A stretch of DNA of 64,000 nucleotides from Flavobacterium ginsengisoli (GCF_029625315.1 NZ_CP121110.1:3543001-3607000), one strand, 5' to 3'. Numbered from the stretch's first letter, positions 1 through 9,523 are shown. Notes: generated by a model from the letters alone, not told the origin. Program-made: numbers and translations.

Positions 1-629
1 AGATTTACATAATTTGATTCTTCTTTCGGATTTTTTTTAATCTGTTCCAAAAGATTGTCAATTTCAGCATTTTGGTATTTTCCTTGAGATAAAATCTGTG
101 TTTTATAAATTTCACGTTCAGCAGATTTTCCGAACTTATCATTCATTTCATTTATCGCGGTCAATGCCTTGTCATACTGATTGGTAATCATATATAACGA
201 AATCAAATCGTCTTTGTATTCTTCGTCAAAAACAATAATTTTTTGAATAATTTCAATTGCCAAAGGATAGTTTTTGGTCTCGTAACTTACATCATAAATC
301 CCAAGCCAAAACCATTTGTTTTTAGGATCAAGTTGTGTTGCTTTTTCAAAAGCATCTTGTGCATTCTGATATTGTTTAAGCGACAAATAGTTTTTTCCTA
401 ATTCAAAATAAGCAACTGCATCATTGGGTTTAAGTTTTATACATTTTTCCAATGATACAATGGCTTTATCATAATTTTCAATTCCTTTTTGTTTTAATGA
501 TTCATAAAATGAGTCCTGATATTCGTCTGTTGCCATAGCAATATCTTCGGGTTCTGTCTGTGCAAAAACCGAAAATGATGTGCTCAACAAAGCAAAAAAT
601 AAAACCGTAAAAACTCTTTTTTTGATCAT
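1..629 (-). CDS. TPR-repeat exported protein, 3' part outside window
   Basis: The protein starts at the ATG whose complement lies at 627-629 and stays open to the left edge, so only the N-terminal 209 or so residues are visible. It begins with a signal peptide (MIKKRVFTVLFFALLSTSF, then SVFAQ), so it is exported to the periplasm or outer membrane. Residues from about 45 onwards form at least three tetratricopeptide repeats, for example AVAYFELGKNYLSLKQYQNA followed by an AFEKATQLDP helix. TPR domains mediate protein-protein contacts; the specific partner cannot be told. It lies upstream in the same direction as a flippase, dUTPase and nucleotidyltransferase, probably as the last visible gene of that operon. 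The family is common in Flavobacteriia with no assigned function. Confidence 0.85.
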   Translation of the reverse strand, partial: MIKKRVFTVLFFALLSTSFSVFAQTEPEDIAMATDEYQDSFYESLKQKGIENYDKAIVSLEKCIKLKPNDAVAYFELGKNYLSLKQYQNAQDAFEKATQLDPKNKWFWLGIYDVSYETKNYPLAIEIIQKIIVFDEEYKDDLISLYMITNQYDKALTAINEMNDKFGKSAEREIYKTQILSQGKYQNAEIDNLLEQIKKNPKEESNYVN

Positions 630-675
630 TTGTAAAAACTACATTTTAAACAAAACGAAACCTTGCTAATTTATT

Positions 676-1692
676 TTATTCTAAAACAGCATAATCTCCA
701 ATACTAATACTTGTAAATTTACCATCGTAACTCACATGGTTTCCGATCATTGCATTATCAAGATTAGCATTTTTAATTTGAGAATATGTTTGTATCAAAC
801 TGTCTTTAATTGTGCTGTCTGTTACGTGACATCCTTTTCCAAGAGAAACATTTGGACCAATTGTAGTATTCTTCAAAACTACATTTTCGCCAATATAACA
901 TGGAGGGATAATCGTTGAATTTTCTAATGTAACACCGTAATCAACCAAATGCTCGCCATCATTATGAAGAAAACCTAACATTCTTGTATTAGTTTCAACT
1001 GTAACATCTTTGTTACCGCAATCCATCCATTCGTCAACACTTCCTGTTTTGAAAACTTTTCCGTTTGCCATCATCGCTTTGATACCATCATTAATCTGGT
1101 ATTCTCCACCATTCTGAATATTATTGTCCAAAACATTTTGAAGTTCGTTTCTTAAAATTCCAACTTCTTTAAAATAATAAATTCCTATAACAGCTAAATC
1201 GCTAACAAACTCTTTTGGTTTTTCAACCAATTCTATAATTTCATTATTTTGGTTTAGTTTTACAACACCAAAAGCTTCGGGCTGTTCTACTTGTTTTACC
1301 CAGATTACTGCATCTGCTTCTGGATCTAATTCAAAATCTGCTCTAATTAAAGTGTCTGCATAAGCAATTACCGCTGGTCCAGAAAGAGATTCTTTAGCAC
1401 ACATAATAGCATGTCCGGTTCCTAGAGGCTGATCTTGGCGATAGATTGAAGCTTTAGCTCCTAATCCTTTAGCTAAATCTTCTAAACTTGTTACAACATC
1501 TTCTCCAAAAAAAGCTTCATCTCCTAAGATAAAAGCAACTTCTTCAATTGGTTCTTTTAATATTTTGGCAATATCTTCAACTAAACGGTGTACGATAGAT
1601 TTTCCTGCTACTGGGATTAACGGTTTTGGAACTGTTAAAGTATGAGGCCTCAATCTTGATCCGCGGCCTGCCATTGGCACAATTATCTTCAT
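676..1692 (-). CDS. sugar-phosphate nucleotidyltransferase
   Basis: This 338-residue protein makes an NDP-sugar from a sugar-1-phosphate and an NTP. The N-terminal nucleotide-binding signature is intact (MAGRGSRLRPHTLTVPKPLI, with the catalytic Arg and Lys). An N-terminal Rossmann-like catalytic half (residues 1-240) is followed by a C-terminal left-handed beta-helix of hexapeptide repeats (about 255-338, for example IGENVV, IGPNVS, IGNHVS). That architecture is shared by glucose-1-phosphate thymidylyltransferase-like and mannose-1-phosphate guanylyltransferase-like proteins, and the exact base and sugar cannot be fixed from sequence. It sits next to dut and a flippase, which fits precursor supply for a surface polysaccharide. 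The start follows the usual MKIIVPMAG form. Confidence 0.88.
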   Translation of the reverse strand: MKIIVPMAGRGSRLRPHTLTVPKPLIPVAGKSIVHRLVEDIAKILKEPIEEVAFILGDEAFFGEDVVTSLEDLAKGLGAKASIYRQDQPLGTGHAIMCAKESLSGPAVIAYADTLIRADFELDPEADAVIWVKQVEQPEAFGVVKLNQNNEIIELVEKPKEFVSDLAVIGIYYFKEVGILRNELQNVLDNNIQNGGEYQINDGIKAMMANGKVFKTGSVDEWMDCGNKDVTVETNTRMLGFLHNDGEHLVDYGVTLENSTIIPPCYIGENVVLKNTTIGPNVSLGKGCHVTDSTIKDSLIQTYSQIKNANLDNAMIGNHVSYDGKFTSISIGDYAVLE

Positions 1693-1755
1693 TTTTTATT
1701 TGATTTTATGGGAAGATTAAAAAAAATCTTCATTGGGTTTGGTCTTTCTTTTTTA

Positions 1756-2191
1756 TTATTTCACTCCAGTGCTTCCAAAGCCTCCTTCACCTCTTGATGT
1801 TTCAGTTAATGTTTCAACTTCAATCCATTCAGCTCTTTCGTGTTTTGCAATAATCAACTGCGCAATTCGTTCTCCGTTTTCTATTACAAAATCGTCATTA
1901 GATAAATTTACTAAAATTACTCCTATTTCTCCTCTGTAATCTGCATCAATAGTTCCTGGCGAATTTAAAACGGTTACCCCTTTTTCTGTCGCCAGACCGC
2001 TTCTAGGCCTTACCTGCGCTTCGTAACCAATTGGCAATTCTATAAAAAGTCCTGTTTTTACAATAGTTCTTTCTAAAGGTTTTAACGTAATTGGTTCTAT
2101 AATATTGGCACGCAAATCCATTCCTGCAGATGCAATTGTTTCGTAATTTGGTAAATCGTGCTTGCGATTTATTGATAATTTGAATTTTCAT
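1756..2191 (-). CDS. dut: deoxyuridine 5'-triphosphate nucleotidohydrolase, apparent +1 frameshift
   Basis: dUTPase hydrolyses dUTP to dUMP and PPi, keeping uracil out of DNA and feeding dTMP synthesis. Trimeric dUTPase motifs are clear: AGMDLRA (motif 1), RPRSGLA (motif 2), [13 protein letters not shown] (motif 3), ERIAQLI (motif 4) and the Gly-rich C-terminal motif 5 [10 protein letters not shown]. The intact protein would have 144 residues starting [10 protein letters not shown]. The first ten codons are in a different frame from the rest: one extra base near 2161 turns a GCAGCA (or GCAACA) into GCAAGCA. Removing it reads [18 protein letters not shown], so the gene is annotated across the shift. 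In the essential dUTPase this is more likely an error in the sequence than a real mutation. Confidence 0.9.
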
Positions 2192-2218
2192 TTTTGAATA
2201 TAATTTTCTTAAAACGTC

Positions 2219-3679
2219 TTATTTTCTTTTCATTATTCCTTTTATAGTATCTTTTTCAAAATGGTAAACCATATACATAAAGATTAAAAGAAGTGGGATT
2301 CCAACATAATATTTTTCTCTAAATCCGTAAAATGAGATTACTGAAAATACTATTGAAACACCTAAATAAGCACCAATCTTGTTCATATCATAAGGAATCG
2401 GATAATATTTATTTCCTAAAACATAAGAAATAAGCATCATACTTCCGTAAGCCGAAATGGTTGCAATTGCAGAGCCATAATAGCTGTATTTTGGAATTAA
2501 AAGATAATTTAAAATCAAAGTTACAATTGCTCCTACAATAGAAATATAAGCTCCAATTTTTGTTTTATCAGTCAGTTTATACCAAACCGACAAGTTGTTA
2601 TAAATTCCCAAAAAGAAATTTGCCAAAATAATTAAAGGCACAACTTTCATTGCTTCCCAATACGATTTATTATCTAATAATAAATACTTTAAAAGATCTG
2701 CAAAAACAATTACACCCAATAAAATCAATGATCCTAAAATCACAAAATATTTGGTTATAACAGCGTAAGTCTGTGGTGCATTTTCATTTTTAGCATGACT
2801 AAAAAAGAATGGTTCAATTCCTAATCTAAAAGCTGTTGCAAAAAGAACCATAAATAATCCTAATTTGTAACAAGCAGAATAAGCTCCAACTTCAGATTTT
2901 GCAAGATTTTCAGGAAGTAAATATCCTAATAGGATTTTATCAAAATGCTCATTTACTGCAAAAGCCAAACCTGCCACCAAAATCGGAAGTCCGTATTTCA
3001 TCATTTTCTTCCAAAGCACTGGATCGAATTTTCGTCCAAGCGAAAGATAATTTGGAGAAAGCACAATAAAAGTTGCCAAACTTGCTAAAAGGTTTGCAAT
3101 GAAAATGTAAGCAATCTGGAAGTTTTGTACATATAAATTATCCCAAATAGAGTTCGGATTTGCTTCTGCCAATTTTGGAAGATACATCAGGAAAAATATA
3201 TTCAGTAATAAGTTTATAACAACATTTCCAATTTTGATTGCCGCATAAACCATAGGCCTTTGATTGGCTCTAAGTTTAGAAAACGGAATTAAAACCAATG
3301 CATCCAAAACTAAAATCCATACCGAATAAGTAATATACTGAACATCGACTTCGGCTAAATTTGCCAATGTATTTCTAAAAATCAAGCCTGCAAAAAGAAA
3401 TAGAATAGAGGTCCAAAAAATAGAAATAGTAGAAGTAGCAATTACATTTTTCTTATCATCTTCTGCACTGTAAAATCTAAAAAATGCAGTTTCCATTCCG
3501 TAAGAAAGAACCACATTAAAGAAAACCATCCAAGACAATACAATCGAAACTTCACCATACTCAGCTGTTGGTAAAATCCCTGTATATAATCTCACTAATA
3601 AAAAACTTAGCATTCTTGGTAAAACTGTCGCCAGTCCGTAAATTGCTGTTTGCTTGAATAGATTTTTATATAATCCCAA
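2219..3679 (-). CDS. polysaccharide flippase, Wzx/MATE-like (MVF superfamily)
   Basis: A 486-residue integral membrane protein with about 12-14 hydrophobic segments over its whole length, starting MGLYKNLFKQTAIYGLATVL. The N-terminal amphipathic helix and the following GxxxxLPRML-like pattern are typical of oligosaccharide flippases, which move undecaprenyl-linked repeat units across the inner membrane. It is separated by about 30 bases from dut and lies in the same orientation as the nucleotidyltransferase, so the three may be cotranscribed. It is not adjacent to the glycosyltransferase cluster at 26.6-37 kb, which has its own flippase, so it could serve another glycan or lipid-linked precursor. 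The substrate is unknown. Confidence 0.85.
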   Translation of the reverse strand: MGLYKNLFKQTAIYGLATVLPRMLSFLLVRLYTGILPTAEYGEVSIVLSWMVFFNVVLSYGMETAFFRFYSAEDDKKNVIATSTISIFWTSILFLFAGLIFRNTLANLAEVDVQYITYSVWILVLDALVLIPFSKLRANQRPMVYAAIKIGNVVINLLLNIFFLMYLPKLAEANPNSIWDNLYVQNFQIAYIFIANLLASLATFIVLSPNYLSLGRKFDPVLWKKMMKYGLPILVAGLAFAVNEHFDKILLGYLLPENLAKSEVGAYSACYKLGLFMVLFATAFRLGIEPFFFSHAKNENAPQTYAVITKYFVILGSLILLGVIVFADLLKYLLLDNKSYWEAMKVVPLIILANFFLGIYNNLSVWYKLTDKTKIGAYISIVGAIVTLILNYLLIPKYSYYGSAIATISAYGSMMLISYVLGNKYYPIPYDMNKIGAYLGVSIVFSVISFYGFREKYYVGIPLLLIFMYMVYHFEKDTIKGIMKRK

Positions 3680-3774
3680 AATATAATTCTAATAATGTTT
3701 ATAAGACAAAAATAACCATTTCTTTTGTTTAATGGTGCTTTTGTTGATGCAATAAAGAAAACTTATGATTGTTT

Positions 3775-4222
3775 TTAGACAGTCATTTTCTTTTCATCTA
3801 AAATTTTGACAAAATGAAATCCTTTCGGAGCATAACCCTGATTATAATAAAATCGATGAGCTCCAAAATTTCCTGTAAATGCATCCAAAACTATACTGCT
3901 CGCAATTTAATTCTATTGCCTTCTTCTCTATATAATCGGTTAACATTTTTCCTATCCCTCTAGATCTAAACTCAGGATTAACAACAAAATTGTCGATTTC
4001 TAGATATTTTCCTGTCCAAAGTTTTGTCGCAGACCAACAACCAGTAAGTCCAAGACAAGAATCATTTTCAAATACCGCAATCTGTATATAATTATGCGGA
4101 ACCATTTCAGAGAGAAATAATTGATATTTTTCAAGCGAAATATTCGGATATAAAAATCGAATCGTATTTATCTGAGCGACCATATCTTCAGCGGTAGTAA
4201 GCTCTCGTATTTGTAAAGTCAT
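3775..4222 (-). CDS. GNAT family N-acetyltransferase, apparent +1 frameshift
   Basis: A GNAT-fold acetyltransferase transferring acetyl from acetyl-CoA to an unknown amine. The acetyl-CoA-binding motif A is visible as VNPEFRSRGIGKML around residues 80-95. After ELNC the frame breaks; removing one base near 3901 turns GCGAGC into GCAGC-type sequence and the protein continues through DAFTGNFGAHRFYYNQGYAP to end at KMTV, giving 148 residues. The restored tail carries the conserved GNAT motif B (AHRFYYNQGY), so the shift is almost certainly a sequence error. It is a single gene, upstream of a large gap and downstream of nothing obviously related. Confidence 0.82.
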
Positions 4223-4460
4223 TGTATAAAAAAGAAATAGAATTCAAAAGTACTTAAAATAAAAACTACGAAATAGACGTTTAATATTTGAAAAATAAAT
4301 TAAACTTAATAAAAAAAGAAAAACACAAAATATACTCACGCTTAAAACCTTTATATCTAGATAATTATAATGTGTTTTTTATCAAAACATGTGAAATATA
4401 TAAAATTTAATTAAAAATTATGTAACATTTTTTTTACAGTCTTTATTTAAATTTGTTTCA

Positions 4461-4707
4461 AAGGGAATGAGAAAGCTAGATACAACCCTTATAAAAAAGA
4501 AGCACTGGGACTGATAAAGCTTGTTTGTTCCCATAAAAGACAAAGCATAAGGGATTGATTCAGCTGCAGTAACCCTAAAAAAACAGAGCACTGGGACTAA
4601 TAAAGCTTGTTTGTTCCCATAAAAGACAAAGCACAGGGATTGATTCTGCTGAAATGTAACCCTTAAAAAAACAGAGCATTGGGATTAATAAAGCTAGTTT
4701 GTTCCCA
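4461..4707. repeat. array of six related hairpins at 43-45 nt spacing
   Basis: Within the 661-base gap between the GNAT gene and atpG lie six short inverted repeats starting at 4461, 4506, 4549, 4592, 4635 and 4680. Two forms alternate. Type A (4506, 4592, 4680) has a TGGGA/TCCCA stem around a loop with ATAAAGCTTG. Type B (4461, 4549, 4635) has an AGGG/CCCT stem around a loop with an AGCT core. The linkers are also alike (AAAAGACAAAGCA after A, AAAAACAGAGCA after B), so the basic unit is about 43 nt, paired into an 86-88 nt higher-order repeat. The third type A copy has drifted slightly. No reading frame runs through it. Function is unknown; see findings. Confidence 0.8.
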
Positions 4708-4740
4708 TGAAAGACAAAGCACGCAGAGTTATCTGTCTAT

Positions 4741-4801
4741 TTTTATAAAATGGTAGTGATTCTCAACTTAATTGTAATTTGAGAATCACCATTTTATAAA
4801 A
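4741..4801. repeat. long hairpin next to the repeat array
   Basis: The left arm TTTTATAAAATGG plus TGATTCTCAA pairs with TTGAGAATCACC plus ATTTTATAAAA, giving a stem of more than 20 bp with a three-base bulge and a 12-base loop. It lies between the six-hairpin array and the atpG terminator. It has no T-run next to it, so it is not a textbook terminator. The rest of the 4223-4883 gap is AT-rich and holds nothing else I can identify. Confidence 0.7.
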
Positions 4802-4831
4802 TTATTTTTAAAAAAGAATAAAACTTCCAAT

Positions 4832-4866
4832 AAAAAGAAAAGCCAGCTAACGCTGGCTTTTCTTTT
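4832..4866 (-). terminator. intrinsic terminator of the atp operon
   Basis: A GC-rich stem AAAAGCCAGC/GCTGGCTTTT with a four-base loop (TAAC on the plus strand) is followed, on the minus strand, by a T-rich run. It lies 17 bases beyond the atpG stop and ends the ATP synthase operon. Confidence 0.88.
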
Positions 4867-4883
4867 ATATATTACGGAATAAA

Positions 4884-5744
4884 TTATCCATTTAAAGCTT
4901 CTGCTCCACCAACGATTTCTAAAATCTCACTTGTAATCGCAGCCTGACGAGCTTTGTTATAAGTTAATTTCAATTGGTTTCTCAATTCAGTAGCATTATC
5001 TGTTGCTTTATGCATCGCAGTCATACGTGCTCCATGCTCAGAAGCAAATGAATCACGGATACCTTTGTATAATTGTGTTTTTAAAGACTTAGGAATTAAA
5101 GCCAATACAATCTCTTCTTTTCCAGGTTCAAAAATATAATCTCCAGAAGTAGCAACTGCATCAGTATTAATAGGTGCTAACGGTAAAAACTGTTCTACTT
5201 GAACAATCTGAGTCGCAGCATTTTTAAACTGATTGTAAACCAATTCAATTCTATCGTATTCTCCAGTTAAAAACTTTTGAGTTAAATTATCAGCAATTCC
5301 AGCAACATTTTCAAATGTCAAATGATCAAAAATTGCATTATGATGACCGTGGATTTTATGCGTTTTAGCTAAAGCATCTCCACCTTTTTTACCAATGGCA
5401 AAAACGTCAACTTGCTTTCCAGCATAAAACTCTGTACGGTTTTTAATCTCTTTAATAATATTTGAATTGAAAGCACCACATAAACCTCTGTTTGAAGTTA
5501 CAGCAACTAACAATACTTTTTTTACTTCACGTTGAGTAGTGTAATCTCCCCCTATTTCACCTTCTAGTGTAGCAGAAAGATCTTGCAATAACTCCGTTAA
5601 TTTCTCGGCATAAGGACGCATTGCAGTGATTGCATCTTGTGCTTTCTTCAGCTTTGCGACAGAAACCATTTTCATAGCCGATGTAATTTGCATCGTCGAT
5701 GAAACGGAAGTAATTCTATTACGGATTTCCTTTAAATTTGCCAT
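4884..5744 (-). CDS. atpG: ATP synthase F1 subunit gamma
   Basis: The gamma subunit is the rotating central stalk of F1. At 286 residues it has the usual length. The N-terminal coiled-coil start MANLKEIRNRITSVSSTMQI and the C-terminal helix with RNQLKLTYNKARQAAITSEI, which together form the shaft, are both intact; the GLCGAFNSN motif of the central domain is also present. It is the last gene of the operon, 88 bases after atpA, with a terminator directly downstream. atpD and atpC, absent here, are usually encoded elsewhere in Bacteroidota. Confidence 0.97.
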   Translation of the reverse strand: MANLKEIRNRITSVSSTMQITSAMKMVSVAKLKKAQDAITAMRPYAEKLTELLQDLSATLEGEIGGDYTTQREVKKVLLVAVTSNRGLCGAFNSNIIKEIKNRTEFYAGKQVDVFAIGKKGGDALAKTHKIHGHHNAIFDHLTFENVAGIADNLTQKFLTGEYDRIELVYNQFKNAATQIVQVEQFLPLAPINTDAVATSGDYIFEPGKEEIVLALIPKSLKTQLYKGIRDSFASEHGARMTAMHKATDNATELRNQLKLTYNKARQAAITSEILEIVGGAEALNG

Positions 5745-5772
5745 CTATTAATTAGAAAATGTGACAATTTTG

Positions 5773-5819
5773 AAATTAGATAATTAGAATAATGATTACA
5801 TTTTCTAATTATCTAATTT
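5773..5819. repeat. intercistronic inverted repeat between atpA and atpG
   Basis: The arms AAATTAGATAATTAGAA and TTCTAATTATCTAATTT are perfect 17-base complements around a short loop. AT-rich dyads of this type are frequent between genes in Flavobacterium. Lacking a T-run, it may affect mRNA stability rather than end transcription. Confidence 0.65.
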
Positions 5820-5832
5820 ACCAATTATCTTA

Positions 5833-7410
5833 TTAGTTATATTTTGCTGAAACTTCTTTTGTCGCTTTTTCGATAACGTCAGTAATAGCGTCATCTAATT
5901 TTCCAGCTTTCAAAGCATTAAGTGTATCTTTATGTTTGCTGTTTAAGTAAGCTAAGAAATCTGCTTCGAATTCTTTTACTTTATTAACAGGAACATTTCT
6001 TAACAAGTTTTTAGAACCAGCGTAGATAATTGCTACTTGGTTTTCAACTGTATAAGGATCATTTAAACCTTGTTTTAAGATCTCAACGTTTCTTTTTCCT
6101 TTTTCAATTACGTTTAAAGTAACAGAATCTAAGTCAGAACCGAATTTAGCAAAAGCTTCTAATTCACGGAATTGAGCTTGATCTAATTTTAAAGTTCCCG
6201 AAACTTTTTTCATTGATTTAATCTGTGCATTACCTCCAACACGAGATACAGAGATACCTACGTTAATTGCAGGACGAACCCCAGAGTTGAACAAATCTCC
6301 ATCAAGGAAAATTTGACCATCTGTAATAGAAATTACGTTTGTTGGGATATATGCAGAAACGTCACCAGCTTGAGTTTCGATAATTGGTAATGCAGTTAAT
6401 GAACCACCACCTTTTACGATAGATTTGATAGAATCTGGTAAATCGTTCATGTTTTTAGCGATACCATCATCAGCGATTACTTTACAAGCACGCTCTAATA
6501 AACGAGAGTGTAAGTAGAAAACGTCTCCAGGGTAAGCCTCACGTCCCGGTGGTCTTCTTAATAAAAGAGAAACCTCACGGTAAGCAACAGCTTGTTTAGA
6601 TAAATCATCATAAACAATAAGAGCTGGACGACCAGAATCTCTAAAATATTCTCCAATTGCAGCACCAGCGAATGGAGCGTAAACTTGCATTGGAGCTGGA
6701 TCAGAAGCATTAGCAACAACGATAACTGTATAAGCCATTGCTCCTTTTTCTTCTAACATTTTAGCGATTCCTGCTACAGTTGAAGCTTTTTGTCCAATTG
6801 CAACATATATACAGAATACAGGTTTTCCTGCATCGTAAAATTCTTTTTGATTTAAGATTGTATCGATACAAACAGTAGATTTTCCTGTTTGACGGTCACC
6901 GATTACAAGCTCACGCTGTCCACGTCCAACTGGGATCATAGCATCAACTGCTTTTACTCCTGTTTGTAATGGTTCAGTTACTGGCTGACGGAAGATAACT
7001 CCAGGTGCTTTTCTTTCTAAAGGCATTTCATATAAGTCTCCACCGATTGGTCCTTTTCCATCAATTGGAAAACCAAGAGTGTTAACTACACGCCCTACCA
7101 TTTGCTCACCTACTTTAAGAGAAGCAATACGTTGAGTTCTTTTTGCAGTAGATCCTTCTTTAAGTCCAGTTGATGGTCCTAATAATACAACCCCAACATT
7201 ATCCTCTTCAAGATTCAATACGATACCTTCCATACCGTTATCAAATTCTACTAACTCTCCATATTGTACATTAGATAGCCCGTAAACACGAGCAATACCG
7301 TCTCCAACTTGAAGTACTGTTCCTACTTCTTCTAGCGTAGCACCAGATTCAAAACCTTCTACTTGCTTTCTTAATATTGCTGAAATTTCAGCAGGTTTTA
7401 TTTCCGCCAT
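5833..7410 (-). CDS. atpA: ATP synthase F1 subunit alpha
   Basis: The regulatory, non-catalytic nucleotide-binding subunit of the F1 hexamer. The protein has 525 residues with a beta-barrel N-terminal domain, a P-loop (GDRQTGKST, about residue 170), the conserved [20 protein letters not shown] segment and the arginine-finger region SVSRVGG around residue 380. Full length and undisturbed, it starts [10 protein letters not shown]. It follows the unrecognised exported-protein gene by 28 bases, so the two are probably on one transcript. Confidence 0.98.
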   Translation of the reverse strand: MAEIKPAEISAILRKQVEGFESGATLEEVGTVLQVGDGIARVYGLSNVQYGELVEFDNGMEGIVLNLEEDNVGVVLLGPSTGLKEGSTAKRTQRIASLKVGEQMVGRVVNTLGFPIDGKGPIGGDLYEMPLERKAPGVIFRQPVTEPLQTGVKAVDAMIPVGRGQRELVIGDRQTGKSTVCIDTILNQKEFYDAGKPVFCIYVAIGQKASTVAGIAKMLEEKGAMAYTVIVVANASDPAPMQVYAPFAGAAIGEYFRDSGRPALIVYDDLSKQAVAYREVSLLLRRPPGREAYPGDVFYLHSRLLERACKVIADDGIAKNMNDLPDSIKSIVKGGGSLTALPIIETQAGDVSAYIPTNVISITDGQIFLDGDLFNSGVRPAINVGISVSRVGGNAQIKSMKKVSGTLKLDQAQFRELEAFAKFGSDLDSVTLNVIEKGKRNVEILKQGLNDPYTVENQVAIIYAGSKNLLRNVPVNKVKEFEADFLAYLNSKHKDTLNALKAGKLDDAITDVIEKATKEVSAKYN

Positions 7411-7438
7411 AATTATTATTTTTACCTACTTTTACTTT

Positions 7439-8971
7439 TTATTTAAAATTAGAATATAAATCAACTAGATTTTTTAAGCCCTCCAAATTGCTGTAGTCAA
7501 TTTTTTCCAAATCACTACTAGCAACAGAATCTCCTACATATTCTTTTAACTTACTTAAAAATTTATCTTCTTTACCTTTTTTTACTAAAATCTGAAATCC
7601 TTTTTCTTGCTTCGGTACTTTAATCACATAAGTGTTTGATGGTATATCCTGATAGATGCTCATCTTATCTGTAACTTGTACTTCTTTAAAATACTTCCAA
7701 GATGCTGAAGCTAAAGACACTCCTGCTAAAGCTCCTAAATCAAGAGCTGTATTGTCTTTTGGCGCAACATTTTCAATTTTTACCAAAAGAGCTCTGTATT
7801 TTGTTTCTGTATTGTCATCATTATAGACACCAAACATTACGTTTTCTTTTGCTTTGAAATTGAATGTTCTTAAATTTCCTTTTTCATTTGGACCAAAAAC
7901 CGTTACCAGTTTCCCATCACCACCGCTATCTAAATCTACCATACCATTGCTAGATTTTGGAACAGCGATTCTTTCAAAATCAATAGTTACTTTTCCTTCT
8001 GTTTTTTCACCTTTTGGATCAATAGCATATCCTTTTTTATCAAAAATATTAGCTGAATTTTTCTTAGCTTCCTCATATTTAGCCATCTTGTCAGCATTTT
8101 GAGCACTTAAAAGTACTTCTGCCTCACTTAAGGTCATAAATTTTTGACCATTTAAATACGAGTTATCTACAACTTCTTTAACTAATCTTTCAGTATCAGC
8201 TGCGCTGCTTCTGCTTGTATATTCGAAAGATGGTGCATAAGTAAATGTTTTATTTGACTCAGTCAAAGCTACTACCATTTTTCCTCCTCTGTCAACAGCT
8301 TTAACCAAAGATCTTCCGCTTAATGACAAAATATCAACATTCAAAACTGGATAAGGAGATGAATCTTGTTTCCAAGAAACAACATATTTTGCTACCACTT
8401 TAGACATAAACTCTTTACGCTCTGCATCACTATATTTTGACGTAAAAGCATCTTCAGGAACTTCACCAGAAAAAACCAATTTTTCAGCTGTATGAATTTG
8501 GTAATTTAAAGTGGCTAATTGTTTCGCATCAACTTTACCTGCTTCTTTTACTTTTTCTATTTCTGCAGAAATACTCGGGCGTTCTTCAGCAAAAAAAGCA
8601 TCAAGATTTTCAATACCTTTTGCAGTGAAAATTGTATACTTTTTAGCAAGAAGCTCTGCTATTGCTTTTTTATAATTTAATGTAAAAGACAATAACTCAA
8701 AGTTTACCTCTGTTTTTTTAGACCCATCTAAATTCGTAACCACTAACCAGCTTTTAGAATTTTGAGCATCAATTTTATGTGTTTTCAAATTAGCAACAAT
8801 CCCTGTCGAACCATCTAATGATGTATATGTAAATTGTGTACCTGTTTTATCTTTATCGACCTTAGCAATTGCAGTACCGTCAAATAAAATTTTGTTATCA
8901 TCTTCTTTGATCTTTTGACCAAACGATAGAAATGATATACAGAAAACAAATAAAATTAAAAAATTCCTCAT
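7439..8971 (-). CDS. unrecognised exported protein encoded inside the atp operon
   Basis: A 510-residue protein that I do not recognise. It starts with a signal peptide (MRNFLILFVFCISFLSFGQ) with a typical Flavobacterium cleavage context, and has no lipobox cysteine and no other membrane segment. The mature part alternates beta-rich and charged helical stretches (AEIEKVKEAGKVDAKQ; KYEEAKKNSANIFDKKG), ending YSNFK. No catalytic motif is visible. It lies 9 bases after the atpH stop and 28 before atpA, in the same direction, so it must be co-transcribed with F1Fo genes although an exported protein cannot be a stalk subunit. Base composition looks like its neighbours. Whether it is a chaperone-like periplasmic factor or an unrelated passenger is open. 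Confidence 0.85.
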   Translation of the reverse strand: MRNFLILFVFCISFLSFGQKIKEDDNKILFDGTAIAKVDKDKTGTQFTYTSLDGSTGIVANLKTHKIDAQNSKSWLVVTNLDGSKKTEVNFELLSFTLNYKKAIAELLAKKYTIFTAKGIENLDAFFAEERPSISAEIEKVKEAGKVDAKQLATLNYQIHTAEKLVFSGEVPEDAFTSKYSDAERKEFMSKVVAKYVVSWKQDSSPYPVLNVDILSLSGRSLVKAVDRGGKMVVALTESNKTFTYAPSFEYTSRSSAADTERLVKEVVDNSYLNGQKFMTLSEAEVLLSAQNADKMAKYEEAKKNSANIFDKKGYAIDPKGEKTEGKVTIDFERIAVPKSSNGMVDLDSGGDGKLVTVFGPNEKGNLRTFNFKAKENVMFGVYNDDNTETKYRALLVKIENVAPKDNTALDLGALAGVSLASASWKYFKEVQVTDKMSIYQDIPSNTYVIKVPKQEKGFQILVKKGKEDKFLSKLKEYVGDSVASSDLEKIDYSNLEGLKNLVDLYSNFK

Positions 8972-8980
8972 AGGTTAGAT

Positions 8981-9519
8981 TTAGTTTTGGGTTAACTCTC
9001 TTTTTAATACTTGTAATCTGTTAGCAACTGAAGCGTTGTACTGATTATCTCCTATTCTTAAAATAAATCCACCAATAATTGAAGGATCTACCACATTTTC
9101 AATTGTAATTTTTTTATCTGATAAAGTTGCAACTTTTGCTAAAACTTTAGCTTCTAAAGCAAGCATCCATTGGAATTGCTGTTGTAACTTTCGCTACTTC
9201 AACACCATTACTTTCATCAAATAATTTATTGTATTCTAATGCAATTGCATGTAGAATTTCAAATCTTTTGTTTTCGAATAATAAACGGAATAATCCTTTT
9301 GTCACTCCATTTACATCTGCAAAAACTTCTAAAAGAGCACCTTCTTTAACTTCAACTGTTGTTGTTGGGTTTTGAATAAATGTACTCAACTCTTCATTAG
9401 TCTCAATTACCTTAGCAATTGATTTCATATCGTTATTGACAGCTTCGGCAACACCTTTAGAGTTTGCTAAGTCTAGAATTGCTTTTGCATAACGAATTGT
9501 CTGCTCTTGTACTTGCCAT
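8981..9519 (-). CDS. atpH: ATP synthase F1 subunit delta, two apparent +1 frameshifts
   Basis: The delta subunit links F1 to the peripheral stalk. The intended protein of 178 residues reads MASTRAAIRYAKAILDLANS at the start and ends QVLKRELTQN, with the conserved C-terminal motif PSIIGGFILRIGDNQYNAS. Two single extra bases break it. One is near 9500, where GCAGCA has become GCAGACA right after the MASTRA start. The other is near 9167, where TGCTGC has become TGCTTGC. Removing one base at each gives an uninterrupted frame, and the total span is exactly two bases more than a multiple of three. Since the subunit is needed for ATP synthase, sequence error is the simplest reading. It starts 4 bases after atpF. 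Confidence 0.9.
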
Positions 9520-9523
9520 AATC

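Noticed and set aside
4461..4707. CRISPR array
   Set aside because: The intervals between the repeats are similar to each other and themselves hairpins; no cas genes are near.
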